A DNA stretch of 12,853 nt from positions 1-12,853 of the forward strand of contig JAIOOZ010000206.1 in NCBI GenBank assembly GCA_021414185.1, written 5' to 3'. Positions within the stretch are counted from its first letter, which is position 1, and each line of letters opens with the position of its first letter. Positions 5,599 to 12,657 of the stretch are shown in pieces. The position numbers were made by a program, and so were the translations under genes. Origin of the DNA: Betaproteobacteria bacterium (lineage in GTDB: Bacteria; Pseudomonadota; Gammaproteobacteria; Burkholderiales; SG8-41). The notes beneath the pieces were generated by a model. It saw only the letters and a program-made list of their open reading frames with translations, was not told the origin of the DNA and did not search any database.

Positions 5599-7287
5599 AT
5601 GCGTCTATCAAAACTTGCAATATGCGTAATCGCAGGCATTGTCTGCATCGCCGGTGCGCCGCTCGCCCGTGCTGCCGATGCGCCCGACAACGCAACCTGC
5701 CTCGGCTGCCACGGCAACGAGGGATTTTCCATGCCGGGACCGGACGGCAAGCCCCGCGAGTTGCACGTCACGGCGGACAAGTTTGGAAAAAGCGTGCACG
5801 GCCAGTTGCCGTGCGTCATGTGTCATCAGGACATCACGGCGGTTCCCCATCAGGAAACGCATCAGAAAGTCGACTGCGGCACCTGCCACAGCGCGCAAAA
5901 AACCGAGTATCTGGCGTCGGTGCACGGCCAGGAAGCCGTCGGCAAGGGCAATCCCAAGGCAGCCACCTGCACGAGCTGCCATACGGCCCACGAAATCGCG
6001 TCGCCTAAAACCGACGCCGTCAAGCTGGCGATCACAAAAACCTGCGGCGGGTGCCACGCCGAGAACCTGAAATCGTACGCCGACACCTACCACGGGCAAA
6101 TCAACGCACTGGGCTATTCCTACACGGCGAAGTGCTTCGATTGCCATGGCAGCCACGGCATACAGCGCGTCAAGGACCCGAAATCGACGGTGCATCCGGA
6201 CAACCGCCTGCAAACCTGCCAGAAATGCCACGCCAACGCGTCGCCCGGGTTCGCCACATTCCAGCCGCACGGCAATGCGCACGATTTCAACCGCTATCCG
6301 CAAATATGGATTGCGTCAAAGTTCATGATCGGGCTGCTGGCCGGGACCTTCGCGTTTTTCTGGTTGCATGCCGCGCTGTGGTTTTACCGCGAATACAAAG
6401 AACGGCAGGAGCGCAAGAACCGCCCGCACGTGAAGACGGAGCAACTGCTGCAGGGCAAGGAAGGCAAGCATTACCGCCGGTTCAGCCTGACATGGCGGAT
6501 CGCGCACCTGACCTTTGCCGTGAGCCTGATGATACTAACGCTGACCGGCATGACGCTCTTTTACGCGGAGAGCGCATGGGCGCCCATCGTCGTCAAAGCA
6601 TTTGGCGGGCCGCACGTGACCGGCATGGTGCACAGAGTCTGCGCCGTCATATTCGCCTTCGTCTTCTTCGCGCATCTCGTCTACGTTGCGCTGCGCCTTG
6701 CGCGCGACTGGAGAAACTTCCGCATATTCGGGCCGAACTCCCTGATCCCGAACTGGCAGGACCTGTGGGACATTATTGCCATGTTCAAGTGGTTCCTCGG
6801 GTTCGGCCCGCGGCCGGTCTTCGATCGCTGGACATACTGGGAGAAATTCGACTACTGGGCCCCGTTCTGGGGCGTGACCATCATCGGCGTCAGCGGCTTC
6901 ATGTTGTGGTTCCCCAACCTCACCGCCACGCTGCTGCCGGGCTGGGCGTTCAATGTCGCGGCCATCGCGCACGGCGAAGAAGCATTCCTTGCCGCGGTGT
7001 TCCTGTTCACGGTGCATTTTTTCAATAACCACTTCCGGCCCGACAAATTCCCGCTCGACATCGTGATGTTTACCGGCACAGTACCGCTGGAAGATTTCAA
7101 GCGTGACCACACCGTCGAGTTCAACCGGCTGGTGGCAAGCGGCAAGCTCGATGACTACCTCGTCGATGCGCCGTCCCAGCCCATGACGCGGGGTTCGAAG
7201 ATTCTTGGCTTCACGCTGATCTTTATCGGCCTGACACTGCTGACCCTGGTGCTGATCGGATTCGCGGGCAACGTGATGCGCGGGTAA
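5599..7287 (+). CDS. Heptaheme cytochrome c fused to membrane cytochrome b; CbcL-like quinol dehydrogenase candidate
   Basis: The 562-residue protein starts with a signal peptide (cleavage near residue 26). A periplasmic domain of about 200 residues follows, with seven CxxCH motifs: CLGCH, CVMCH, CGTCH, CTSCH, CGGCH, CFDCH and CQKCH. From about residue 233 there are some six membrane segments of the formate-dehydrogenase-gamma/cytochrome b561 kind. Candidate b-heme histidines are in RIAH, GMVHRV, FFAHL, AIAHGEEA and TVHFFNNH. This order resembles Geobacter CbcL, which takes electrons from menaquinol and passes them to periplasmic cytochromes at low potential; CbcL is reported with nine c-hemes, this protein has seven. 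I infer quinol oxidation (or quinone reduction, if reversed) with the soluble cytochrome and decaheme protein as partners. CGGAAG eight bases before the ATG supports the start. Thiosulfate- or tetrathionate-type roles cannot be excluded. Confidence 0.85.
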   Translation: MRLSKLAICVIAGIVCIAGAPLARAADAPDNATCLGCHGNEGFSMPGPDGKPRELHVTADKFGKSVHGQLPCVMCHQDITAVPHQETHQKVDCGTCHSAQKTEYLASVHGQEAVGKGNPKAATCTSCHTAHEIASPKTDAVKLAITKTCGGCHAENLKSYADTYHGQINALGYSYTAKCFDCHGSHGIQRVKDPKSTVHPDNRLQTCQKCHANASPGFATFQPHGNAHDFNRYPQIWIASKFMIGLLAGTFAFFWLHAALWFYREYKERQERKNRPHVKTEQLLQGKEGKHYRRFSLTWRIAHLTFAVSLMILTLTGMTLFYAESAWAPIVVKAFGGPHVTGMVHRVCAVIFAFVFFAHLVYVALRLARDWRNFRIFGPNSLIPNWQDLWDIIAMFKWFLGFGPRPVFDRWTYWEKFDYWAPFWGVTIIGVSGFMLWFPNLTATLLPGWAFNVAAIAHGEEAFLAAVFLFTVHFFNNHFRPDKFPLDIVMFTGTVPLEDFKRDHTVEFNRLVASGKLDDYLVDAPSQPMTRGSKILGFTLIFIGLTLLTLVLIGFAGNVMRG

Positions 7288-7326
7288 CCCCGTGGCACAC
7301 CCGGCGGGGATTTCGCGAGCCGCTAT

Positions 7327-8736
7327 TCACCCGGGAATTTTTGCGCCCTGCTGGTCACGCAAGAATTTTGCCACCTCGCCCGCAACGCGGTCGGCGGATT
7401 TGATGCAATCCCCGATCGCCACCCCGCCCCGATAATTGGCGCAGAAGAACACCCCCGGGAATCTGCGCTCGGCAGTTTCAATCGCCGCCATGCGCGCTGC
7501 ATGGCCCAGCGTGTATTGCGGTATCGCGCGCTCCCAGTGTCTGACGCGCACGAACTGCGCGCGCGCCGGCGCGCCCAGCAGCGCCACGTGTTCGGCCTGC
7601 ACGATCGCGGCGATTTCGTCGTCGTTGAGCCGCGCGAGTTCGGGCTGGCGCATGCCGCCGACGAATGTCGTGAGCAATGCGAGCCCTCGCGGCGCGCGAT
7701 TTTCGAACAAAGTGCTCGAAAATATCGTGCCCAGGATGCTCCGGCGCTCGCGCTGCGGCACCAGTACGCCGAAGCCATCGAGCGCATGCCGGACGGCCTC
7801 GCGCGGGTAAGCGCTGATGGCCACCGCGACCGGCGGATACTGGATTGCGGCGAGAGCGGCGCCGGTATCAGATGAAAATGCGCTCACCAGCTTCGCCGCC
7901 GCATGCGCCGGCGTGGCCAGCACCACGGCGCGCGCGCGCAACTCGCGTTGCGCATTCATGCTGCGGGCGGTCACTGACTGGCAACCCCTGCCCGGCGCGA
8001 CGCCGACCGCTTCCGTCGCGAGTTCAACCTGCGCGAGCCGGCGCGCAAGCGCATCCGTCAGGGTCTGCATGCCGTCGCGAAATGCAAACATCGGTGCGGC
8101 CTGTTTCGATTTTTCAGGATCGCGCGCGCGGGCGCGCGCGCCCGCGACGTAACCGCGGATCAGGCTGCCGTGCGCCTGCTCGAGTGCGTGCAACCGCGGG
8201 AACGCGGCGCTCACGCTCAACGCTTCGGGGTCGCCCGCGTAGACCCCGGCCACGAACGGATTGATGGCGTAATCAAGAAATTCAATGCCGATGCGCCTGC
8301 GCACGAACGCGGCAACCGATTCTTCGCCGCCGGGCGCGCCGCGGGCAATGAAGGGCTCGCATGCCAACCTCAGCTTGGCGCGCGCCGAGAACAATGAAGT
8401 GCCCAGAAACTCGAGGGGCGACAACGGCAGCGCAGTCAGCCTGCCGTCGCGCAGGATATAGCGGTTGCGCGCCGCCGTATTTGCGCTGATGCGCTCCCCG
8501 GCCACGCCGACCTCGTCGAGCAACTGCGCGATCAGCGGCGTCGTGTCCAGCGCGCTGTTGGGCCCGGATTCGAGCAGACAGCCCTGCTCGCGCGTGGTGC
8601 CGATCGAGCCGCCCGGCTGCGCCGCGGATTCCAGCAGCAGCACGCGAATTGCGCGCTGCTGCAGATTCCATGCGCACGCAAGTCCCGAAATGCCGCCGCC
8701 GACCACGATCACATCTGCATCGAGAGCCTGCCTCAT
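7327..8736 (-). CDS. hemY: Protoporphyrinogen oxidase, HemY type (oxygen-dependent FAD enzyme)
   Basis: The 469-residue protein opens with a dinucleotide-binding motif, VIVVGGGISGLACAWNL, followed by the acidic LLLES end of the second strand. The C-terminus has the FAD-contacting block GVFFCANYRGGVAIGDCI, typical of protoporphyrinogen/coproporphyrinogen oxidases of the HemY family. HemY catalyses the six-electron oxidation of protoporphyrinogen IX to protoporphyrin IX, the penultimate step of heme synthesis, with O2 as acceptor. Size is normal. Heme supply fits a cluster that encodes at least twenty heme c sites. It is convergent with the heptaheme gene and divergent from rquA, sharing an intergenic region with a perfect FNR box centred about 67 bp from its start. 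GGAAAGG precedes the ATG. The family is clear; whether the true acceptor is O2 in this setting is not shown. A run of alternating CG inside the gene encodes an Arg/Ala-rich insert. Confidence 0.9.
   Translation of the reverse strand: MRQALDADVIVVGGGISGLACAWNLQQRAIRVLLLESAAQPGGSIGTTREQGCLLESGPNSALDTTPLIAQLLDEVGVAGERISANTAARNRYILRDGRLTALPLSPLEFLGTSLFSARAKLRLACEPFIARGAPGGEESVAAFVRRRIGIEFLDYAINPFVAGVYAGDPEALSVSAAFPRLHALEQAHGSLIRGYVAGARARARDPEKSKQAAPMFAFRDGMQTLTDALARRLAQVELATEAVGVAPGRGCQSVTARSMNAQRELRARAVVLATPAHAAAKLVSAFSSDTGAALAAIQYPPVAVAISAYPREAVRHALDGFGVLVPQRERRSILGTIFSSTLFENRAPRGLALLTTFVGGMRQPELARLNDDEIAAIVQAEHVALLGAPARAQFVRVRHWERAIPQYTLGHAARMAAIETAERRFPGVFFCANYRGGVAIGDCIKSADRVAGEVAKFLRDQQGAKIPG
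8127..8146. repeat. 20-bp perfect CG palindrome inside hemY
   Basis: The stretch is a perfect self-complementary palindrome made only of C and G, arranged CGCG-GG-(CG)4-CC-CGCG, inside a longer alternating CG tract starting at 8121. On the coding strand it encodes the Arg/Ala-rich GARARARD segment of HemY. It could form a cruciform or Z-DNA. It is more likely a by-product of high GC and Arg/Ala codon choice than a functional site. Confidence 0.5.
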
Positions 8737-8795
8737 TTATCGCCTTTCCACCCGTTACGGTTCATCAATAACCGGCCCGTTTACCTGCTTCTTGC

Positions 8796-8809
8796 TTGAT
8801 TTAGATCAA
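8796..8809. promoter_or_regulatory. Perfect FNR/Anr box between hemY and rquA
   Basis: TTGATTTAGATCAA matches all ten defined FNR positions. Towards rquA, a -10-like GAGAAT at 8831-8836 is centred 31 bp away, the class II spacing, giving a start near 8844 and a leader of about 110 bases. Towards hemY, -41.5 geometry gives a start near 8761 and a short leader. The site can therefore control rquA-frdABCD, hemY or both under low oxygen. Confidence 0.85.
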
Positions 8810-8847
8810 TCGGGGAGCGGCCGAGTTAGCGAGAATCCAGGTGACGT

Positions 8848-8877
8848 TTGACCCGCTCACTGATATTGTGTTGTTAT
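8848..8877 (+). promoter_or_regulatory. Possible second sigma70 promoter for rquA-frd
   Basis: TTGACC (8848-8853) matches five of six -35 positions and TGTTAT (8872-8877) is a fair -10, with 18 bases between. It would start transcription near 8884, about 70 bases before rquA. It might give a basal, FNR-independent level. Short matches like this occur by chance, so support is weak. Confidence 0.35.
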
Positions 8878-8956
8878 GAATACTTAAGCAATGAAACGCC
8901 CCGGTGCATTGTAATGTGCGGCACTTGCATCGACGCGTTGCAAACCAGGAAAAACC

Positions 8957-9733
8957 ATGTATCGCGAGCATGTCGATGGCAAGCCGGCTGCGGCAATTCC
9001 GCTTTATCTGAGCGATACTTACTGGTGGGCTTATATCCATCCGAACGCGGTCAACATTTTCGAGCGCCAATGGCTCGTCAATCTTATCCTGTGGGGAAAC
9101 TTCGCCCGGCTGCGTGACGCGGCGCTCGACGAACTCGGCGATGCAATAACCGGGCGCACGCTGCAGGTTGCGTGCGTTTATGGAGACTTTTCCACGCATC
9201 TGGCCAGGCGCATGGCGCCGGGCGGCGCGCTCGATATCGTCGACGTGCTGCCAATCCAGCTCCAGAACCTGCGGCGCAAGCTGCCCGCCGACGCGCCCGT
9301 CACGACTTATCAGCGCGATTCGACGGCGCTCGGCTTTGCCGACGGCAGTTACGACCAGGTCATCGTCTTCTTTTTGCTGCACGAGCAGCCGGCGGAGGCG
9401 CGGCGGGAAACCTTGCGCGAAGCGATCCGCGTCACCAGGCCCGGCGGCCGGGTCGTCATCGTGGACTACCATGGGCCGCACCTGCTGCACCCGCTGCGCT
9501 ACGTGTTTCAGCCGGTATTGCGGGTACTCGAACCCTTCGCGATTGACCTGTGGCGCCATCACATCAGCGAATGGCTCCCGCCGGGTATAGCGCCCGCGCA
9601 ATTGCGCAAGGACACTTTCTTTGGCGGTCTTTATCAGAAGGTCGTCGTACAGATACCCGTTCGATGCAGTGCAGACGCGCTGCCGGCAACGGAAAAAGCC
9701 GAGACATGGACATATTCAAAGCCGACATCGTAA
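8957..9733 (+). CDS. rquA: Rhodoquinone biosynthesis methyltransferase-like protein RquA
   Basis: The 258-residue protein has the stretch YWWAYIHPNAVNIFERQW followed by LVNLILWGN, which I recognise as the hallmark of RquA and not of UbiE/UbiG. A class I methyltransferase fold follows. Motif I is unusual (LQVACVYGDF, lacking the normal acidic-Gly-x-Gly pattern), and later motifs include DIVDVLP, FLLHEQP and RPGGRVVIVDYHG. RquA replaces a methoxy group of ubiquinone by an amino group to make rhodoquinone, a low-potential membrane quinone that drives fumarate reduction. Context agrees strongly: the 3' end overlaps frdA by 28 bases. AGGAA six bases before the ATG supports the start. A perfect FNR box upstream suggests induction at low oxygen. 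The hydrophobic segment around the family hallmark suggests membrane association near its quinone substrate. A general ubiquinone methyltransferase is the only realistic alternative. Confidence 0.92.
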   Translation: MYREHVDGKPAAAIPLYLSDTYWWAYIHPNAVNIFERQWLVNLILWGNFARLRDAALDELGDAITGRTLQVACVYGDFSTHLARRMAPGGALDIVDVLPIQLQNLRRKLPADAPVTTYQRDSTALGFADGSYDQVIVFFLLHEQPAEARRETLREAIRVTRPGGRVVIVDYHGPHLLHPLRYVFQPVLRVLEPFAIDLWRHHISEWLPPGIAPAQLRKDTFFGGLYQKVVVQIPVRCSADALPATEKAETWTYSKPTS

Positions 9734-11499
9734 TTATCGGTGCGGGCGGCGCGGGGTTGCGGGCCGCGATTGCGGCTGCCGAGTCAGACCCGGCGTTGAC
9801 GGTCGCCCTGGTATCCAAAGTCTACCCCATGCGCAGCCACACGGTGGCTGCAGAAGGAGGTGCGGCCGCCGTAACGTTGCCGCACGACACTCTCGATTAT
9901 CACTTCAATGACACCGTCAGTGGCGGCGACTGGTTATGCGAGCAGGACGTCGTCGAGTACTTCGTCGCGCAGGCGCACCGGGAAATGGTGCAGATGGAAC
10001 ATTGGGGCTGCCCGTGGAGCCGTACTGACGATGGGCATGCGAATGTTCGGGCGTTCGGCGGCATGAAGATCGAGCGCACGTGGTTCGCCGCAGACAAGAC
10101 CGGCTTTCACATGCTGCACACCCTGTTCCAGACTTCCATCAAGTATCCCTCGATCAAGCGGTTCGATGAGCATTTTTGCGTTGACCTCGTGGTTGAAGAC
10201 GGCCGCGTACAGGGCGTGGTGGCGATCGATATCGCAACCGGTGAATTCAGGCTGATCGAGGCCAAAGCCGTCATCATCGCCACTGGTGGCGCCGGGCGGG
10301 TATTCCGCGAGAACACCAACGGCGGCATCGTTACCGGCGACGGCATGGCGCTCGCTTACCGGCACGGCGTGCCGCTGCGCGATATGGAATTCATGCAGTA
10401 CCACCCGACCTGCATGCCGGGGACTGGCCTGCTCTTCACCGAGGCGTGCCGCGGCGAAGGGGGCTTCCTGCTCAACAAGGATGGTTATCGCTATCTGCAG
10501 GACTACGGCCTCGGGCCGGCGACGCCCGAACCGCGCAACAAGGCGATGGAACTGGGGCCGCGCGACCGCCTGAGCCAGGCCTTCTGGCATGAGAAGCAAA
10601 AAGGCCGCACCATCGATGGTCCTCACGGCGCGGTCGTGCATCTCGACCTGCGCCATCTTGGCGAGCAAAAGCTGCGCGAGCGCCTGCCGCAGATCTACGA
10701 GCTCGCCGAAGAGTTTCTCGGCGTCGATCCGGCGCGCGAACCGATTCCGGTGCTGCCGGCGGTGCATTACACGATGGGCGGCATACTGGCCGACGGCAGG
10801 ACGGCCTCGCCGCTGCCCGGCCTCTATTCGGTCGGCGAATGCTCGAGCGTCGGCATCCACGGCGCGAACCGGCTCGGTTCAAATTCTCTGACGGAGCTAA
10901 TCGTGTTCGGCAAGGTCGCCGGCGAGGAGGCATCGCAGTACGCGAAGTCGGTGGTGAACAGCAAACCGGCTACGCTCGAAAAGCAGGCCGCAGCAATACG
11001 CGAGCGCGCGCTCGGCATCGTCACCCGCTCCGGCGGCACCGAGCGCATGGCGGTATTGCGCACCGAAATGGCCAAGAGCATGGAGGACGGCTGCGGAATC
11101 TACCGCCTGGGGCCCGACATGCAGGCCACTTGCAACAAGATCGACGAACTGAAACAGCGCTACAAGAACCTGAAAATCGACGACCACTCCCGGGCATGGA
11201 ACACCGAATGGCTGCTCGCGATCGAACTGGGTTATCTGCTCGACGTCGCGCAGGCGATCGTATATTCGGCGATCAACCGCAAGGAATCGCGCGGCTCGCA
11301 CCAGCGTCTCGACGGCTTCGAGCAGCGCGACGATGCGAACTACCTCAAGCATACGCTCGCCTACTATGCCGGCGACGGCGCGCCGCGGATCGACTATGGC
11401 GCGGTAAAAATAACCAGATCCAGGCCGGGCACGCGCGCCTATGGCGCAGCGGGCGAAAAAGCCGAAGCGGAACGCAAACAAGAGGCGGACCATGCCTGA
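9706..11499 (+). CDS. frdA: Fumarate reductase flavoprotein subunit FrdA
   Basis: From the ATG at 9706 the product is 597 residues, close to E. coli FrdA. It shows the FAD-binding motif IVIIGAGGAGLRAAIAAAE at the N-terminus and RSHTVAAEGGAAAV with His45, the residue that binds FAD covalently. The substrate-site blocks CRGEGG, HYTMGG and HGANRLGSNSL supply the catalytic Arg and His residues. Long identical stretches (WFAADKTGFHMLHTLFQTS, RDMEFMQYHPT) match the E. coli quinol:fumarate reductase type more than typical SdhA. It reduces fumarate to succinate at the cytoplasmic membrane face using electrons from FrdB. A longer in-frame start at 9550 lies inside rquA and precedes the FAD motif by 52 residues, so I reject it. 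The gene overlaps rquA by 28 bases and frdB by 8 bases, consistent with one coupled operon. Reverse (succinate oxidation) activity cannot be excluded from sequence. Confidence 0.96.
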   Translation: MDIFKADIVIIGAGGAGLRAAIAAAESDPALTVALVSKVYPMRSHTVAAEGGAAAVTLPHDTLDYHFNDTVSGGDWLCEQDVVEYFVAQAHREMVQMEHWGCPWSRTDDGHANVRAFGGMKIERTWFAADKTGFHMLHTLFQTSIKYPSIKRFDEHFCVDLVVEDGRVQGVVAIDIATGEFRLIEAKAVIIATGGAGRVFRENTNGGIVTGDGMALAYRHGVPLRDMEFMQYHPTCMPGTGLLFTEACRGEGGFLLNKDGYRYLQDYGLGPATPEPRNKAMELGPRDRLSQAFWHEKQKGRTIDGPHGAVVHLDLRHLGEQKLRERLPQIYELAEEFLGVDPAREPIPVLPAVHYTMGGILADGRTASPLPGLYSVGECSSVGIHGANRLGSNSLTELIVFGKVAGEEASQYAKSVVNSKPATLEKQAAAIRERALGIVTRSGGTERMAVLRTEMAKSMEDGCGIYRLGPDMQATCNKIDELKQRYKNLKIDDHSRAWNTEWLLAIELGYLLDVAQAIVYSAINRKESRGSHQRLDGFEQRDDANYLKHTLAYYAGDGAPRIDYGAVKITRSRPGTRAYGAAGEKAEAERKQEADHA

Positions 11500-12247
11500 T
11501 ACCGGCAAAACGATCGAAATCGAAGTGCTGCGCTACCGCCCCGAGCAGGATACGGAACCGGTGCTGCAGACTTATCGTGTCCCGTTTACCGACGACATGT
11601 CGGTGCTGCAGGGGCTGCAGTACATCAAGGATTATCTCGACGGCACCGTCAGTTTCCGCTGGTCATGCCGCATGGCGATTTGCGGCAGCTGCGGCATGAT
11701 GGTCGACGGCAAGCCCGCGCTTTCGTGCAAGACCTTTCTGCGCGATTACTATCCGGGCAAACTGCGCGTCGAAGCGCTCGCGAACCTGCCGATCGAGCGC
11801 GACCTCGTGGTGTCGGTCGCCGATTTCGTCAAGAAACTGGAGAACATCAAGCCCTACATCATTCCAAAAACGCCGCGCACGCTCGACGACGGCGAGTACC
11901 TGCAGACACCGGCGCAACTCGCGCAATACGAGCAGTTCAGCTCGTGCATCAATTGCCTGTTGTGTTACGCGGCATGCCCGCAATACGGCATGAACCCGTC
12001 GTTTACCGGGCCGGCGGCGCTGGCCTTGTTGCATCGCTATAACGCCGATACGCGCGATGGCGGCAGGGCCGAACGCATGGAACTCGTAAACAGCGAGGAA
12101 GGCGTGTGGTCGTGCACGCTCGTCGGCTACTGTTCCGAAGTGTGCCCCAAAGGCGTCGACCCGGCGCGCGCGATCAACATGAACAAGACCGCGAGCGCGG
12201 TCGACTACTTCCTGCGCTTTGTGTTGCCGAAAGGGGCTGCCAAATGA
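11492..12247 (+). CDS. frdB: Fumarate reductase iron-sulfur subunit FrdB
   Basis: The product has 251 residues. Cys59, Cys64, Cys67 and Cys79 (SCRMAICGSC and LSC) form the [2Fe-2S] site. The C-terminal ferredoxin-like domain has CINCLLCYAACP (152-163) and CTLVGYCSEVCPKGVDP (208-224) for the [4Fe-4S] and [3Fe-4S] clusters. The three clusters carry electrons from quinol at the membrane to the FAD in FrdA. Lys232 (NMNK) aligns with E. coli FrdB Lys228, which lies near the proximal quinone site. The ATG at 11492 overlaps the frdA stop (ATGCCTGA) and has AGAGG upstream; the longer frame from 11441 is therefore not used. The stop overlaps frdC in an ATGA. Spacing and identity leave no doubt about the complex. 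Confidence 0.96.
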   Translation: MPDTGKTIEIEVLRYRPEQDTEPVLQTYRVPFTDDMSVLQGLQYIKDYLDGTVSFRWSCRMAICGSCGMMVDGKPALSCKTFLRDYYPGKLRVEALANLPIERDLVVSVADFVKKLENIKPYIIPKTPRTLDDGEYLQTPAQLAQYEQFSSCINCLLCYAACPQYGMNPSFTGPAALALLHRYNADTRDGGRAERMELVNSEEGVWSCTLVGYCSEVCPKGVDPARAINMNKTASAVDYFLRFVLPKGAAK

Positions 12248-12657
12248 GCGCGCGCAAGCCCTATATCCGCCCGATGGACGGGTGGTGGCGCCGCAATCCG
12301 TATTATGTGCGCTACATGATCATGGAAGCCACCAGCGTGATCGTCGCCCTCTATGCGCTGATTCTGCTCGTTGGCGTGTGGCGCTTGAGCCAGGGTGAAG
12401 CCGCGTACGAAGCGTGGCTGGCCGCATTGCGCCAGCCGCTGGCGGTCGCATTGCATGTGTTCATGCTGCTCGCGATGATCTATCACGCCTATACGTGGTG
12501 GAAAGTCCTGCCCAAGAAAGTCCTGCCCAAGACGCTGCCGCTGCTCCACGTTGGCGGCAAACCGGTTCCCGGGTTGCTGCTGTCGGCCGCTGGCTGGACA
12601 GCGACGCTCGTCGTTTCAGCGGTGGTGTACGCCCTCGTACGGTGGTGGAGACTATGA
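12244..12657 (+). CDS. frdC: Fumarate reductase membrane anchor FrdC
   Basis: The product has 137 residues and three predicted membrane helices (about 28-50, 65-88 and 110-135). The N-terminus KPYIRPMDGWW matches E. coli FrdC (KPYVRPM, WW). Glu28 in YMIMEATS corresponds to the quinone-site Glu of E. coli (YMLREGT). The neighbouring E. coli Arg is Met27 here, an unusual change at the quinone pocket. MIYHAYTWW keeps the His-x-x-Thr-Trp pattern. With FrdD it anchors FrdAB and binds the quinol, here presumably rhodoquinol, without b-heme as in E. coli-type enzymes. The start overlaps the frdB stop (ATGA) and the end overlaps frdD in the same way. A perfect 15-bp tandem duplication in the loop after the second helix adds five residues. 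Confidence 0.94.
   Translation: MSARKPYIRPMDGWWRRNPYYVRYMIMEATSVIVALYALILLVGVWRLSQGEAAYEAWLAALRQPLAVALHVFMLLAMIYHAYTWWKVLPKKVLPKTLPLLHVGGKPVPGLLLSAAGWTATLVVSAVVYALVRWWRL
12501..12530 (+). repeat. Perfect 15-bp tandem duplication inside frdC
   Basis: GAAAGTCCTGCCCAA is present twice back to back (12501-12515 and 12516-12530), in frame, making VLPKKVLPKT in the loop following the second membrane helix. The lack of any mismatch suggests a recent slippage event or a mutable site. The frame is kept, and the loop is probably tolerant. Confidence 0.85.

Noticed and set aside
7288..7309. Possible terminator between the convergent heptaheme and hemY genes (CCCCG/CGGGG arms)
   Set aside because: The stem is only five pairs with a 12-base loop and no proper T-run on either strand; support is too weak.
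8801..9601. 266-codon minus-strand frame opposite rquA
   Set aside because: It is antisense to the well-supported RquA coding region, has no recognisable motif, and would cover the FNR box and rquA promoter.
9550..9705. N-terminal extension of FrdA from an upstream in-frame ATG
   Set aside because: It lies wholly within rquA, precedes the FAD-binding motif by an arginine-rich non-conserved stretch, and E. coli FrdA starts at the equivalent of 9706.
9934..10860. 308-codon minus-strand frame opposite frdA
   Set aside because: The frdA sequence is highly conserved in the sense direction; the opposite frame is a codon-bias shadow with no family features.
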